The notes under the pieces: model-generated
Seen by the model: only the letters and a program-made list of their open reading frames with translations
Told to the model about the DNA's origin: nothing
The model's database searches: none
Assembly (NCBI GenBank): GCA_964439745.1
Contig: CAYTQK010000184.1
Location: 1 to 6,863, forward strand
Source of the DNA: CAYTQK01 sp964439745
GTDB lineage: Bacteria > Desulfobacterota > Desulfobacteria > Desulfobacterales > Desulfosudaceae
Direction of reading: 5' to 3'
Length of the DNA: 6,863 bases
Position numbers and translations under genes: made by a program
In this document: positions 1 to 4,891 of the stretch, piece by piece
Position numbering within the stretch: position 1 is the stretch's first letter
Layout: each line of letters starts with the position of its first letter

Positions 1-630
1 TACCTGGAGCAGTATATCATCCGGCAGGACGAGGCCAAACGGATCCTGGCCACCAAGATCTGCACCCACTTCAACCGCATCAAGCACCAGAGGCTCTGGG
101 GCGGCACCGCCAACCTGGTCGGCGGCATCAAGAACAATGTTCTCATGATCGGCCCCACCGGCGTGGGCAAAACCTATATGATCAAGCTCATCGCCCGCAA
201 GCTGGGCGTCCCCTTTGTCACGGGCGACGCCACCATGTTCAGCGAACCCGGCCACGTGGGCGGCTTCCGCCCGAGGGGGGGGGAGCACAACCGGATGGGG
301 GCGCCCGTCATTGCGAAGGGACCGGGGCGCCTCGAGGATAAGCGGCATCTCGTCGCTCCGGCCGGCTCCATCGCCGAACCGGGTCACCCGCCGCATCAGC
401 GACCGCCCGGAGGTGCCGCCGGCTTCCTTGTGTTTATTCTCAACACTCATGGCACTGGCATTCCCGTTCGGTCAACACCTCCATGCAGAAGAGTATGCGC
501 CGTTCCTTGTTGCGACGGTCTTCATCCAGGCGCATTTCCGCGGACTCTTCCTGCACCGCCAGAACATCCCTCCGGGAGGGAATCTCGGCCAGTCCCCGGC
601 CGATCACCTTTCCGGAATAACCATTCATGA
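1..630 (+). CDS. ClpX-like AAA+ ATPase, 5'-truncated by the window and disrupted after about codon 88
   Basis: Frame 1 is open from the first base to a TGA at 628-630. Codons 1-88 read as the start of a ClpX/HslU-type AAA+ unfoldase: YIIRQDEAKR at residues 5-14 (the 'Y(V/I)IGQ..AK' helix of this family) and Walker A GPTGVGKT at 51-58. Then comes GDATMFSEPGHVGG at 75-88, corresponding to the ClpX segment usually written SETGYVGGDV. Here T is replaced by P and the pore-loop Y by H. After residue 88 the similarity stops: no Walker B, no sensor motifs, only an Arg/Gly/Pro-rich translation that also runs antisense to the next gene. I therefore support only bases 1 to about 265 as real coding sequence. 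The rest is either a genomic rearrangement or an assembly or sequencing fault. No zinc-binding ClpX N-domain is visible because the 5' end lies outside the window. Confidence 0.6.
   Translation, partial: YLEQYIIRQDEAKRILATKICTHFNRIKHQRLWGGTANLVGGIKNNVLMIGPTGVGKTYMIKLIARKLGVPFVTGDATMFSEPGHVGGFRPRGGEHNRMGAPVIAKGPGRLEDKRHLVAPAGSIAEPGHPPHQRPPGGAAGFLVFILNTHGTGIPVRSTPPCRRVCAVPCCDGLHPGAFPRTLPAPPEHPSGRESRPVPGRSPFRNNHS
266..439. other. Unexplained junction region with a G9 run
   Basis: This stretch starts where the ClpX-like similarity breaks off and ends at the stop codon of the opposite-strand gene. It contains nine consecutive G at 275-283 and is very GC-rich. All frames that stay open here give low-complexity Arg/Pro/Gly/Ser translations without a motif I can name, on either strand. 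No hairpin followed by a T-run was seen for either flanking gene. It may be a breakpoint, a degraded 3' part of the ATPase gene with several frameshifts, or poor-quality sequence. Confidence 0.4.
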
Positions 631-985
631 CATGGGCATCCTCGCCGTTGGAGATGACCACCCGGGGGATGACATACGGCGCCAAAAGACGCCCCGCGGC
701 CAGGGCCGGCCGCTGACGGGAAACAATGGCGCCGGGCCCGAAGATTACGATCATGGCGATGCGCCGGTTCAACCGGACGACAAAATCGATCCGCACCGAA
801 CCGGCGTCGTTGTCCACCGCTACCGGCAGCAAGACCGCCGTCTCTATCTGGGACCGGTCAAACCCCTTTTCGTCCAGCAGCACTCTGGCCAGAACCTGGC
901 GGGCCCGCTCATCATGGGTATCGGCCACGACCCGGCCGGTGATATAATCGGTCAGCTCACCGAGGATCAGATGATGGGTGCTCAG
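440..985 (-). CDS. Small protein with a type I restriction HsdR N-terminal-like domain (HSDR_N_2 type), CTG start
   Basis: The predicted 181-residue soluble protein matches the stand-alone HsdR-N-domain family often annotated 'type I restriction enzyme R protein N-terminal domain', not a full HsdR. Recognisable blocks are HHLILGELTDYITG near the N-terminus, DTHDERARQVLARVLLDEKG, IDFVVRLNRRIAMIVIFGPG, RQRPALAAGRLLAPYVIP and ISNGEDAHV..GYSGKV. The motor (helicase) part is absent, and no hsdM or hsdS is nearby. The PD-(D/E)xK fold would supply Asp in IDFVV, but the ExK position reads VIF before GPG, so cleavage activity is doubtful. The start is chosen at CTG 985-983: it puts an AAGGAG 7 bases upstream and keeps the conserved HHLILGEL block. 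A GTG at 928-926 would remove that block. The gene follows the PNPOx-family gene by 21 bases and is probably cotranscribed. The biological role of the family is unknown to me. Confidence 0.75.
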   Translation of the reverse strand: MSTHHLILGELTDYITGRVVADTHDERARQVLARVLLDEKGFDRSQIETAVLLPVAVDNDAGSVRIDFVVRLNRRIAMIVIFGPGAIVSRQRPALAAGRLLAPYVIPRVVISNGEDAHVMNGYSGKVIGRGLAEIPSRRDVLAVQEESAEMRLDEDRRNKERRILFCMEVLTERECQCHEC

Positions 986-992
986 GGGAACG

Positions 993-998
993 CTCCTT
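993..998 (-). promoter_or_regulatory. Ribosome binding site AAGGAG that decides the CTG start
   Basis: On the minus strand AAGGAG (998 to 993) is followed by seven bases and then CTG (985-983). No ATG, GTG or TTG lies in frame between the upstream in-frame TGA (1009-1007) and the GTG at 928. The next start candidate is therefore 57 bases too far downstream to use this site. Confidence 0.6.
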
Positions 999-1006
999 AC
1001 TAACGG

Positions 1007-1393
1007 TCAGTCACCACCGTCGCCGATCAGCGGCAGGATCTTCCGGACCTGAAAAATCACCAGGAACTTGGGACCCCGGGCGTCGTCGCTTTCCGGCGGC
1101 AGGTTGCGGCGTTTCAAAGCGGCCAGCCGTTCGGTGTCCTGTTCTTCGGAAAGCTTGGCCAGGTAGAGACGTTTGCCCCGGTACCCTTGACCGTCTTCCC
1201 GGAAGAGATAGGCGGCGCTGCCGTTGGCCTGAAGATTGGCATGGGTCAGCCGGTCCCGCATGATAAAGCCGGCCGTGCCGTCTTCAAAGATATGCGGCCG
1301 GGCATAGATGGCCGCGTTGACCTGGCCGTCTTTGTCAGCGGTGGCCAACACACCAGTACCGGACGTGTTCTCAAAATAGTCGCGCAGATTCAT
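1007..1393 (-). CDS. Pyridoxamine 5'-phosphate oxidase-like (split beta-barrel, FMN-binding) family protein
   Basis: This 128-residue protein has the small PNPOx-like pattern: GVLATADKDGQVNAAIYARP at residues 14-33, GTAGFIMRDRLTHANLQANG at 39-58 (the usual 'f.t...s.k..nl..np' phosphate/flavin-contact region), AAYLFRE at 60-66, and GYRGKRLYL at 70-78. Members of this superfamily bind FMN, F420 or haem in a dimeric split barrel. The sequence does not tell which ligand is used, so a genuine PLP-biosynthetic PdxH role should not be assumed; it is also shorter than PdxH. The start is ATG 1393-1391, with AAGGAG (1406-1401) seven bases upstream. The ATG overlaps the TGA of the preceding methyltransferase remnant as ATGA. 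An upstream in-frame ATG at 1423 lies inside that gene and lacks a ribosome site. The HsdR-N gene follows after 21 bases. Confidence 0.85.
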   Translation of the reverse strand: MNLRDYFENTSGTGVLATADKDGQVNAAIYARPHIFEDGTAGFIMRDRLTHANLQANGSAAYLFREDGQGYRGKRLYLAKLSEEQDTERLAALKRRNLPPESDDARGPKFLVIFQVRKILPLIGDGGD

Positions 1394-1820
1394 GTGCATT
1401 CTCCTTGATGGGTGCGGCCCCACACGGCATAGACCGGATCGGAGAGCGGCTGCTCCGGAAAATACTTGTCATCCGCCGGTCGGGGATACCCCCGCAGGGA
1501 CCAGGTTTCAATATTATCATACTTTCCCGATTGAAGAAAATATTCCGTAACCAGCCCAGGCCGGTCACCCGGGGCAGCGCCTGGGCCGGCGGCAGGTGCG
1601 AATTCCAACTGCTCATCGAATCCAGAACGGTCGCATGCCGAGGGATCAGCCGTCCGTACAGGCTGGTAATGATTGCCCGGGCCTGGCTGTCAATATGATT
1701 GGCCATCCGGGGTGTCTCATAAAACATGGTGTCCGGTCGCTTGTCCGGACAACCCAGCCGCGGCTCTTCGATAGGCTCATTCAGTCCCGGCCCCGCAGAA
1801 AAATGCAGCGGCAGCTTCAA
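1390..1820 (-). pseudogene. SAM-dependent methyltransferase-like gene with internal deletion and frame change
   Basis: Two pieces of one family lie in different frames. The first (about 1820-1555, 89 codons) reads EEPRLGCPDKRPDTMFYETP, then NHIDSQARAI, then VLDSMSSWNSHLPP, then RVTGLG. These resemble the N-terminus and modified motif I (VLDLMSSWxSHLP..) of a methyltransferase family ending motif I with 'GLGMN'. Translation then leaves the family. From about 1554 the other frame gives EYFLQSGKYDNIETWSLRG and DPVYAVWGRT, the expected C-terminal segment, ending at TGA 1392-1390. The middle, with motifs II-IV, is missing; from the usual size of about 200 residues I estimate 60-100 codons lost. 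The stop still overlaps the next ATG (ATGA), so the operon layout survives. The 5' end is uncertain: TTG at 1820 is the longest start but has no clear ribosome site, and ATG 1727 would be internal to conserved sequence. Confidence 0.7.
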
Positions 1821-1835
1821 AAAGTGCGGGCGGGC

Positions 1836-1863
1836 TTGCCGACGTAAAAAAACACCTTATGTT
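1836..1863 (+). promoter_or_regulatory. Possible sigma70-type promoter for the msrAB gene
   Basis: TTGCCG at 1836-1841 and TATGTT at 1858-1863, separated by 16 bases, are each 4 of 6 matches to the -35 and -10 consensus. They lie about 80 bases before the ATG of the exported Msr fusion. The -10 overlaps the palindrome at 1857-1869. No better plus-strand pair was seen in the 124-base intergenic region. Confidence 0.3.
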
Positions 1864-1869
1864 ACATAA
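1857..1869. promoter_or_regulatory. Perfect 13-base palindrome TTATGT-T-ACATAA between divergent genes
   Basis: The half-sites TTATGT and ACATAA are exact reverse complements around one central T. The element lies between the methyltransferase/PNPOx/HsdR-N operon (leftward) and msrAB (rightward) and overlaps the -10 candidate, so a repressor bound here could affect both. I do not recognise the binding protein. The element is AT-rich in a GC-rich background, which makes it stand out but also makes chance promoter-like matches easier. Confidence 0.35.
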
Positions 1870-1944
1870 AAGAGGCCCTGCCCAAGACAACAGGCATGAA
1901 AGCGGGCGGGAAAGACATTATCAACGTAAGAAGCTTTAGATATT

Positions 1945-3057
1945 ATGAAATATAAATTTTTACCCCTGCTGGAGATACTCATGATAACCATATTGATCAC
2001 TGCCGTCTCCCCGGTCAACGCGCTTGACGGCCGGGACGACAGCCGCCTGAAAGAATCAGACACCCTGGCCACTGCCACCTTTGCCGGCGGCTGCTTCTGG
2101 TGCCTGGAACCGCCCTTTGAAGCACTGGAGGGGGTGACTGAAGTCCGCTCCGGTTATACCGGCGGCAGTATGCCTGAGCCCACTTACTCCGAGGTAGCGT
2201 CCGGTCGCAGCGGCCATTTGGAGGCCGTCCAGATCCAATACGATCCGGATGTCATCTCGTTTGCCGAGTTGCTTGCCGTCTTCTGGCAGCAGATCGATCC
2301 CACCGATGGCGGCGGATCGTTTGTGGACCGGGGCCCCCAGTACCGGTCGGCCATTTTCTACCATGATGACAGCCAGAAAAAACTGGCCGAAGCCTCCCGC
2401 CGCGCGCTGGACCAAAGCGGCCGGTTTGACCGGCCGGTGGCCACCGAAATCCTGCCCTTTGACCGGTTTTACCCGGCCGAGGATTATCACCAGGATTATC
2501 ACAAAACCCAGCCCTTGCGGTACAAGGCCTACCGGGCCGGTTCCGGCCGGGACCAGTTTATTGCCAGGGTCTGGCAAGACGACCCGCCTCCGCCGGTCTG
2601 CCAGCGGCCTTCAGCCGACACCCGACCGGATGACAGGGAATTGAAAAAACGCCTGAGCCCCCGCCAGTATGAAGTCACCCGGGAAAACGGCACCGAGCCC
2701 CCTTTCCGGAACGAATACTGGGACAACAAAAAACCGGGACTCTACGTGGATGTGGTCTCCGGAGAGCCGCTTTTTGCTTCCGCAGATAAGTTCGATTCCG
2801 GCACGGGCTGGCCGAGTTTCACCAAACCGGTCACGCCCGAGGCGGTGGTGGAAAAAACCGACCAATCCCTGCTGGCAACCCGCACCGAGGTCCGCAGCCG
2901 GCAGGCCGATTCCCACCTGGGGCATGTTTTTGCCGACGGACCGGAACCGACGGGGCTGCGCTACTGCATCAACTCGGCCGCCCTGCGGTTCATCCCCCTG
3001 GAAGACCTGGAAAAAGAGGGGTACGGCGAATTCAAAAAGTTGTTTGAGACGGAATAG
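1945..3057 (+). CDS. msrAB: Exported bifunctional methionine sulfoxide reductase MsrA-MsrB fusion
   Basis: This 370-residue protein reduces Met-S-sulfoxide (MsrA half) and Met-R-sulfoxide (MsrB half). The N-terminus has basic KYK, a hydrophobic stretch and VNA-LDG near residues 24-29, a plausible signal peptide, so it should act outside the cytoplasm. MsrA spans about 43-205: GGCFWCLE with catalytic C50 and a second C53 (CFWC), SGYTGG at 69-74, YSEVASGRSGHLEAV at 81-95, and AEDYHQDY at 178-185. A Pro-rich linker holds C219. MsrB spans about 234-352: GTGWPSF at 286-292, DSHLGHVF at 322-329, and RYCINSAALRF with catalytic C341. The zinc-binding CxxC pairs are absent, so it is the non-zinc type. 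ATG 1945 has a weak ribosome site. ATG 1981 has GGAG six bases upstream but would leave an export signal without basic residues, so I keep 1945. No Msr-specific thioredoxin or membrane electron donor lies next to it. Confidence 0.93.
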   Translation: MKYKFLPLLEILMITILITAVSPVNALDGRDDSRLKESDTLATATFAGGCFWCLEPPFEALEGVTEVRSGYTGGSMPEPTYSEVASGRSGHLEAVQIQYDPDVISFAELLAVFWQQIDPTDGGGSFVDRGPQYRSAIFYHDDSQKKLAEASRRALDQSGRFDRPVATEILPFDRFYPAEDYHQDYHKTQPLRYKAYRAGSGRDQFIARVWQDDPPPPVCQRPSADTRPDDRELKKRLSPRQYEVTRENGTEPPFRNEYWDNKKPGLYVDVVSGEPLFASADKFDSGTGWPSFTKPVTPEAVVEKTDQSLLATRTEVRSRQADSHLGHVFADGPEPTGLRYCINSAALRFIPLEDLEKEGYGEFKKLFETE

Positions 3058-3129
3058 GCCTCCGGCCCGACCGGAAACCAAAGCAAGGCACAGACCCCGG
3101 CACCGACCTGCCGCCAGGTCCATCGGCGG

Positions 3130-3158
3130 GGTTGGCCCAGCGCCAGCGGGGGCCGACC
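3130..3158. terminator. GC-rich hairpin between convergent genes (possible bidirectional terminator)
   Basis: Bases 3130-3138 (GGTTGGCCC) pair with 3150-3158 (GGGCCGACC) over nine positions with one G-T wobble, around an 11-base loop. It sits in the 140-base gap between the 3' ends of msrAB and the lipoprotein gene. Neither strand has a T-run after the stem, so it is not a textbook intrinsic terminator; a smaller hairpin GACCTG-CCGC-CAGGTC lies just before it at 3105-3120. The gap holds no gene that I can support. Confidence 0.3.
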
Positions 3159-3197
3159 ATCCCAGGGGGTACGATGCCCGGACTTGCTGGACTGGCG

Positions 3198-3815
3198 TCA
3201 GGGACCGCGGTCAAACTCCACGATGCGGGCAAAATCCCGGTCCACCCCGGGGGTTACCTCGTGATACAGGGGGCTGTCCGGCCCGATCCGGCCGCCCATG
3301 TCATAGGTGAATTCGGCCAGGCCCACGTGCCGTACCCAGTAACCGGTCCGCGCCGGTCCCTGGCTGTCGTAACAGGAGTGAAAATGGAGAAATTCGTCCT
3401 GGGGGGCGGGCCGGGTCTCCAGCCAGGCTGCCGGAGCCGCTGAAAAAAAGACCGGGTTGATGCGGTCAGCCGCGGGGATCTCGAAATCCACCGCCGGCAG
3501 GCGGGTCAGCACTGCCTCGCCTTCAAACAATTGGGCATTTTCCGGCAGATCCCGGGTATAAAAGGACCGTTCGTTAAAACAGACAAATTTCAGCCGGCTC
3601 AGATCATCCGGTTGCTCCGGCGCAAAGTAATAGCCCTCGAACGGCCCGAAGCCCAGCAGCCGTCCATCCTGTTCCACCTCCAGGACGGACATGTATCCCC
3701 GGGGAACCTCCAGCTTCACTGCTTCGCCTGTCTTTTCACCGCCGCATCCCGTCAGCACCAGCCCGCAACAGGCCGCGGCCGCCAGCATGGCGCCGATCCT
3801 ACTAAGAAGAGACAT
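3198..3815 (-). CDS. Predicted outer-membrane lipoprotein of unknown function in the sulfur operon
   Basis: This 205-residue protein has a clear lipoprotein signal: MSLLSRIGAM, a hydrophobic stretch, then lipobox LTGC with the lipidated Cys at residue 24. Gly follows it, not Asp, which favours outer-membrane sorting. The mature part is hydrophilic, rich in aromatic and acidic residues, with FLHFHSCYDS at 142-151 and only two further cysteines (C79, C148), which might form a disulfide. I recognise no family. The start is ATG 3815-3813, where lipobox spacing is normal; an AAGG lies seven bases upstream. A start farther upstream would place transmembrane-gene sequence in front of the signal. The first 14 bases overlap the end of the second YeeE/YedE half (stop 3804-3802), implying translational coupling. 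The position in the operon suggests a role in periplasmic sulfur capture or in holding partners at the outer membrane, but this is inference. Confidence 0.8.
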   Translation of the reverse strand: MSLLSRIGAMLAAAACCGLVLTGCGGEKTGEAVKLEVPRGYMSVLEVEQDGRLLGFGPFEGYYFAPEQPDDLSRLKFVCFNERSFYTRDLPENAQLFEGEAVLTRLPAVDFEIPAADRINPVFFSAAPAAWLETRPAPQDEFLHFHSCYDSQGPARTGYWVRHVGLAEFTYDMGGRIGPDSPLYHEVTPGVDRDFARIVEFDRGP

Positions 3816-4350
3816 TGCTCCCCCTTCCCCAGAGAATCCCGACAATCCAGATGAGAATACCAAAGACCACCACCAGCACGGCCACACCCAGGGCCCGGCT
3901 GCCGAACCAGTCGGCCAGGGTGATCTGGCCGACATTACCGGACGCGTGCAGCAGGGGTATCAATTGCTCGTGAAAATGGGCGAATACGGCCGTACCGACC
4001 AGTCCGCCCAGCAAAGCCGCCACGGCGTCCAGCCGGCCTTCACCGGCCGCAGCCCAGGTGGTGCCGGGGCAATAACCGCTCAGGCCCCAGCCCAGGCCGA
4101 AAAGAATGCCGCCCACGATGGTGGCCACCAGGCTGGTAGGGATAATAATTGTCCGCACCTCCCCGACCGCCTGCAGGCCAACCAGGCCGACAGCCGAAAA
4201 GGCCACTGCCATCAGCATGAACCGCGGGATATCTCCTTCCAGCATCAGGTGGGCCCGGGCCATTTTATCGGGACTGGTGGCGCCCACCCGCTGAATCACG
4301 AAACCAAAAGCGATGCCGGACAACAGGCCCAGCCATATCATTGCGTTCAT
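3802..4350 (-). CDS. YeeE/YedE (TsuA-like) sulfur-compound channel, half-protein with the SGYCPGT motif
   Basis: This 182-residue integral membrane protein belongs to the YeeE/YedE family, whose characterised member TsuA takes up thiosulfate through a pore lined by conserved cysteines. Hydrophobic segments lie roughly at residues 3-21, 43-62, 67-90, 108-125 and 152-175. The signature LSGYCPGTTWAA is at 90-101, with the conserved Cys at 94. It is about half the length of a full TsuA/YeeE, and the other signature lies in the gene immediately upstream, so the two probably assemble. The start ATG 4350-4348 overlaps the TGA of that gene (ATGA), with an excellent AGGAGG ribosome site inside the preceding gene. 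The 3' end overlaps the lipoprotein start by 14 bases. The transported species (thiosulfate, sulfane sulfur or another sulfur/selenium compound) cannot be read from the sequence. Confidence 0.88.
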   Translation of the reverse strand: MNAMIWLGLLSGIAFGFVIQRVGATSPDKMARAHLMLEGDIPRFMLMAVAFSAVGLVGLQAVGEVRTIIIPTSLVATIVGGILFGLGWGLSGYCPGTTWAAAGEGRLDAVAALLGGLVGTAVFAHFHEQLIPLLHASGNVGQITLADWFGSRALGVAVLVVVFGILIWIVGILWGRGSNVSS

Positions 4351-4889
4351 GACTCCTCCTTTCCGGCGTCATTTCCGATCTTACCGTACACCAGCCGGGC
4401 CGTGACCATGGCCACCGCGAAAATCAGCAGACCGAACAAAAGTCCGCTGACGGCCAGCTGGGTGGAGCCTGAAATAAACAGGCCCAGGGTGCAGCCCCCG
4501 GCCAGGCGGGCGGCAAACAGGATGATAAAGCCGGCTGCAAAGGTGGTGGCCAAGCGCTTGGCCTTACTGGCCCCGAACCGTTTTTCCCAGATTTCCGGCA
4601 CGTCCCGGACCGGCCGGCCGAAGGTACGGCCGCCCAGGAAACCGCCGATGGCCATGCCCAGAACAAAGGCGAACAACCAGGAACCGGTGTCGGGAATCAT
4701 CCGGTAATGGGCCTTGGATTCAACGTAATCCGGCGCGAACGTCTGAATCACCCCTTTCAGCGTGCTGACAAAACCGCTGGAAGAGGCCGGCGGACCGAAG
4801 GTCGCAAAGATAAAAACGATGATCCCCGCCAGGGCAATGGCAGCCGGAGCCCACTTCCAATACGATACGTCCATCTTGTTTTTCTGCAT
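4347..4889 (-). CDS. YeeE/YedE (TsuA-like) sulfur-compound channel, half-protein with the GGCTLG motif
   Basis: This 180-residue membrane protein carries the second YeeE/YedE signature, ARLAGGCTLGLFISGSTQLA at 127-146, with the conserved Cys at 133. Hydrophobic segments lie at about 14-33, 70-87, 113-130 and 142-168. Between the first two is a larger extracytoplasmic or cytoplasmic segment (about 34-69) without strong hydrophobicity. The pair of half-proteins recalls the split PmpA/PmpB-type members of this family. The start is ATG 4889-4887 because GGAGGG lies five bases upstream; an ATG at 4904 would use part of that ribosome site as codons and has no better site. The sulfurtransferase stop (4894-4892) is two bases upstream, and the next half starts in the ATGA at this gene's end. 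Charged K/R clusters at 101-112 and at the C-terminus suggest cytoplasmic loops. Confidence 0.88.
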   Translation of the reverse strand: MQKNKMDVSYWKWAPAAIALAGIIVFIFATFGPPASSSGFVSTLKGVIQTFAPDYVESKAHYRMIPDTGSWLFAFVLGMAIGGFLGGRTFGRPVRDVPEIWEKRFGASKAKRLATTFAAGFIILFAARLAGGCTLGLFISGSTQLAVSGLLFGLLIFAVAMVTARLVYGKIGNDAGKEES

Positions 4890-4891
4890 GA

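Noticed and set aside
440..630. Plus-strand continuation of the ClpX-like frame to 630, and another long plus-strand frame to 1003
   Set aside because: Both lie antisense to the HsdR-N gene, whose minus-strand product has coherent family blocks; the plus-strand translations are low-complexity and match nothing.
1741..1752. Perfect 12-base palindrome TTGTCCGGACAA, similar to TGTCC-C-GGACA at 6060-6070
   Set aside because: It lies inside coding sequence of the methyltransferase remnant (around residues CPDK), and related TGTCCG/CGGACA strings are common in this GC-rich sequence, so it is most likely chance.
2056..2577. Long minus-strand open frame opposite msrAB
   Set aside because: It mirrors the strongly supported MsrA coding region and has no motif, ribosome site or neighbour support.
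3691..4707. Long plus-strand open frame opposite the lipoprotein and both YeeE/YedE halves
   Set aside because: Its translation is Gln/His/Pro/Arg-rich shadow sequence, while the minus strand gives three coherent proteins with signals, membrane segments and coupled starts.
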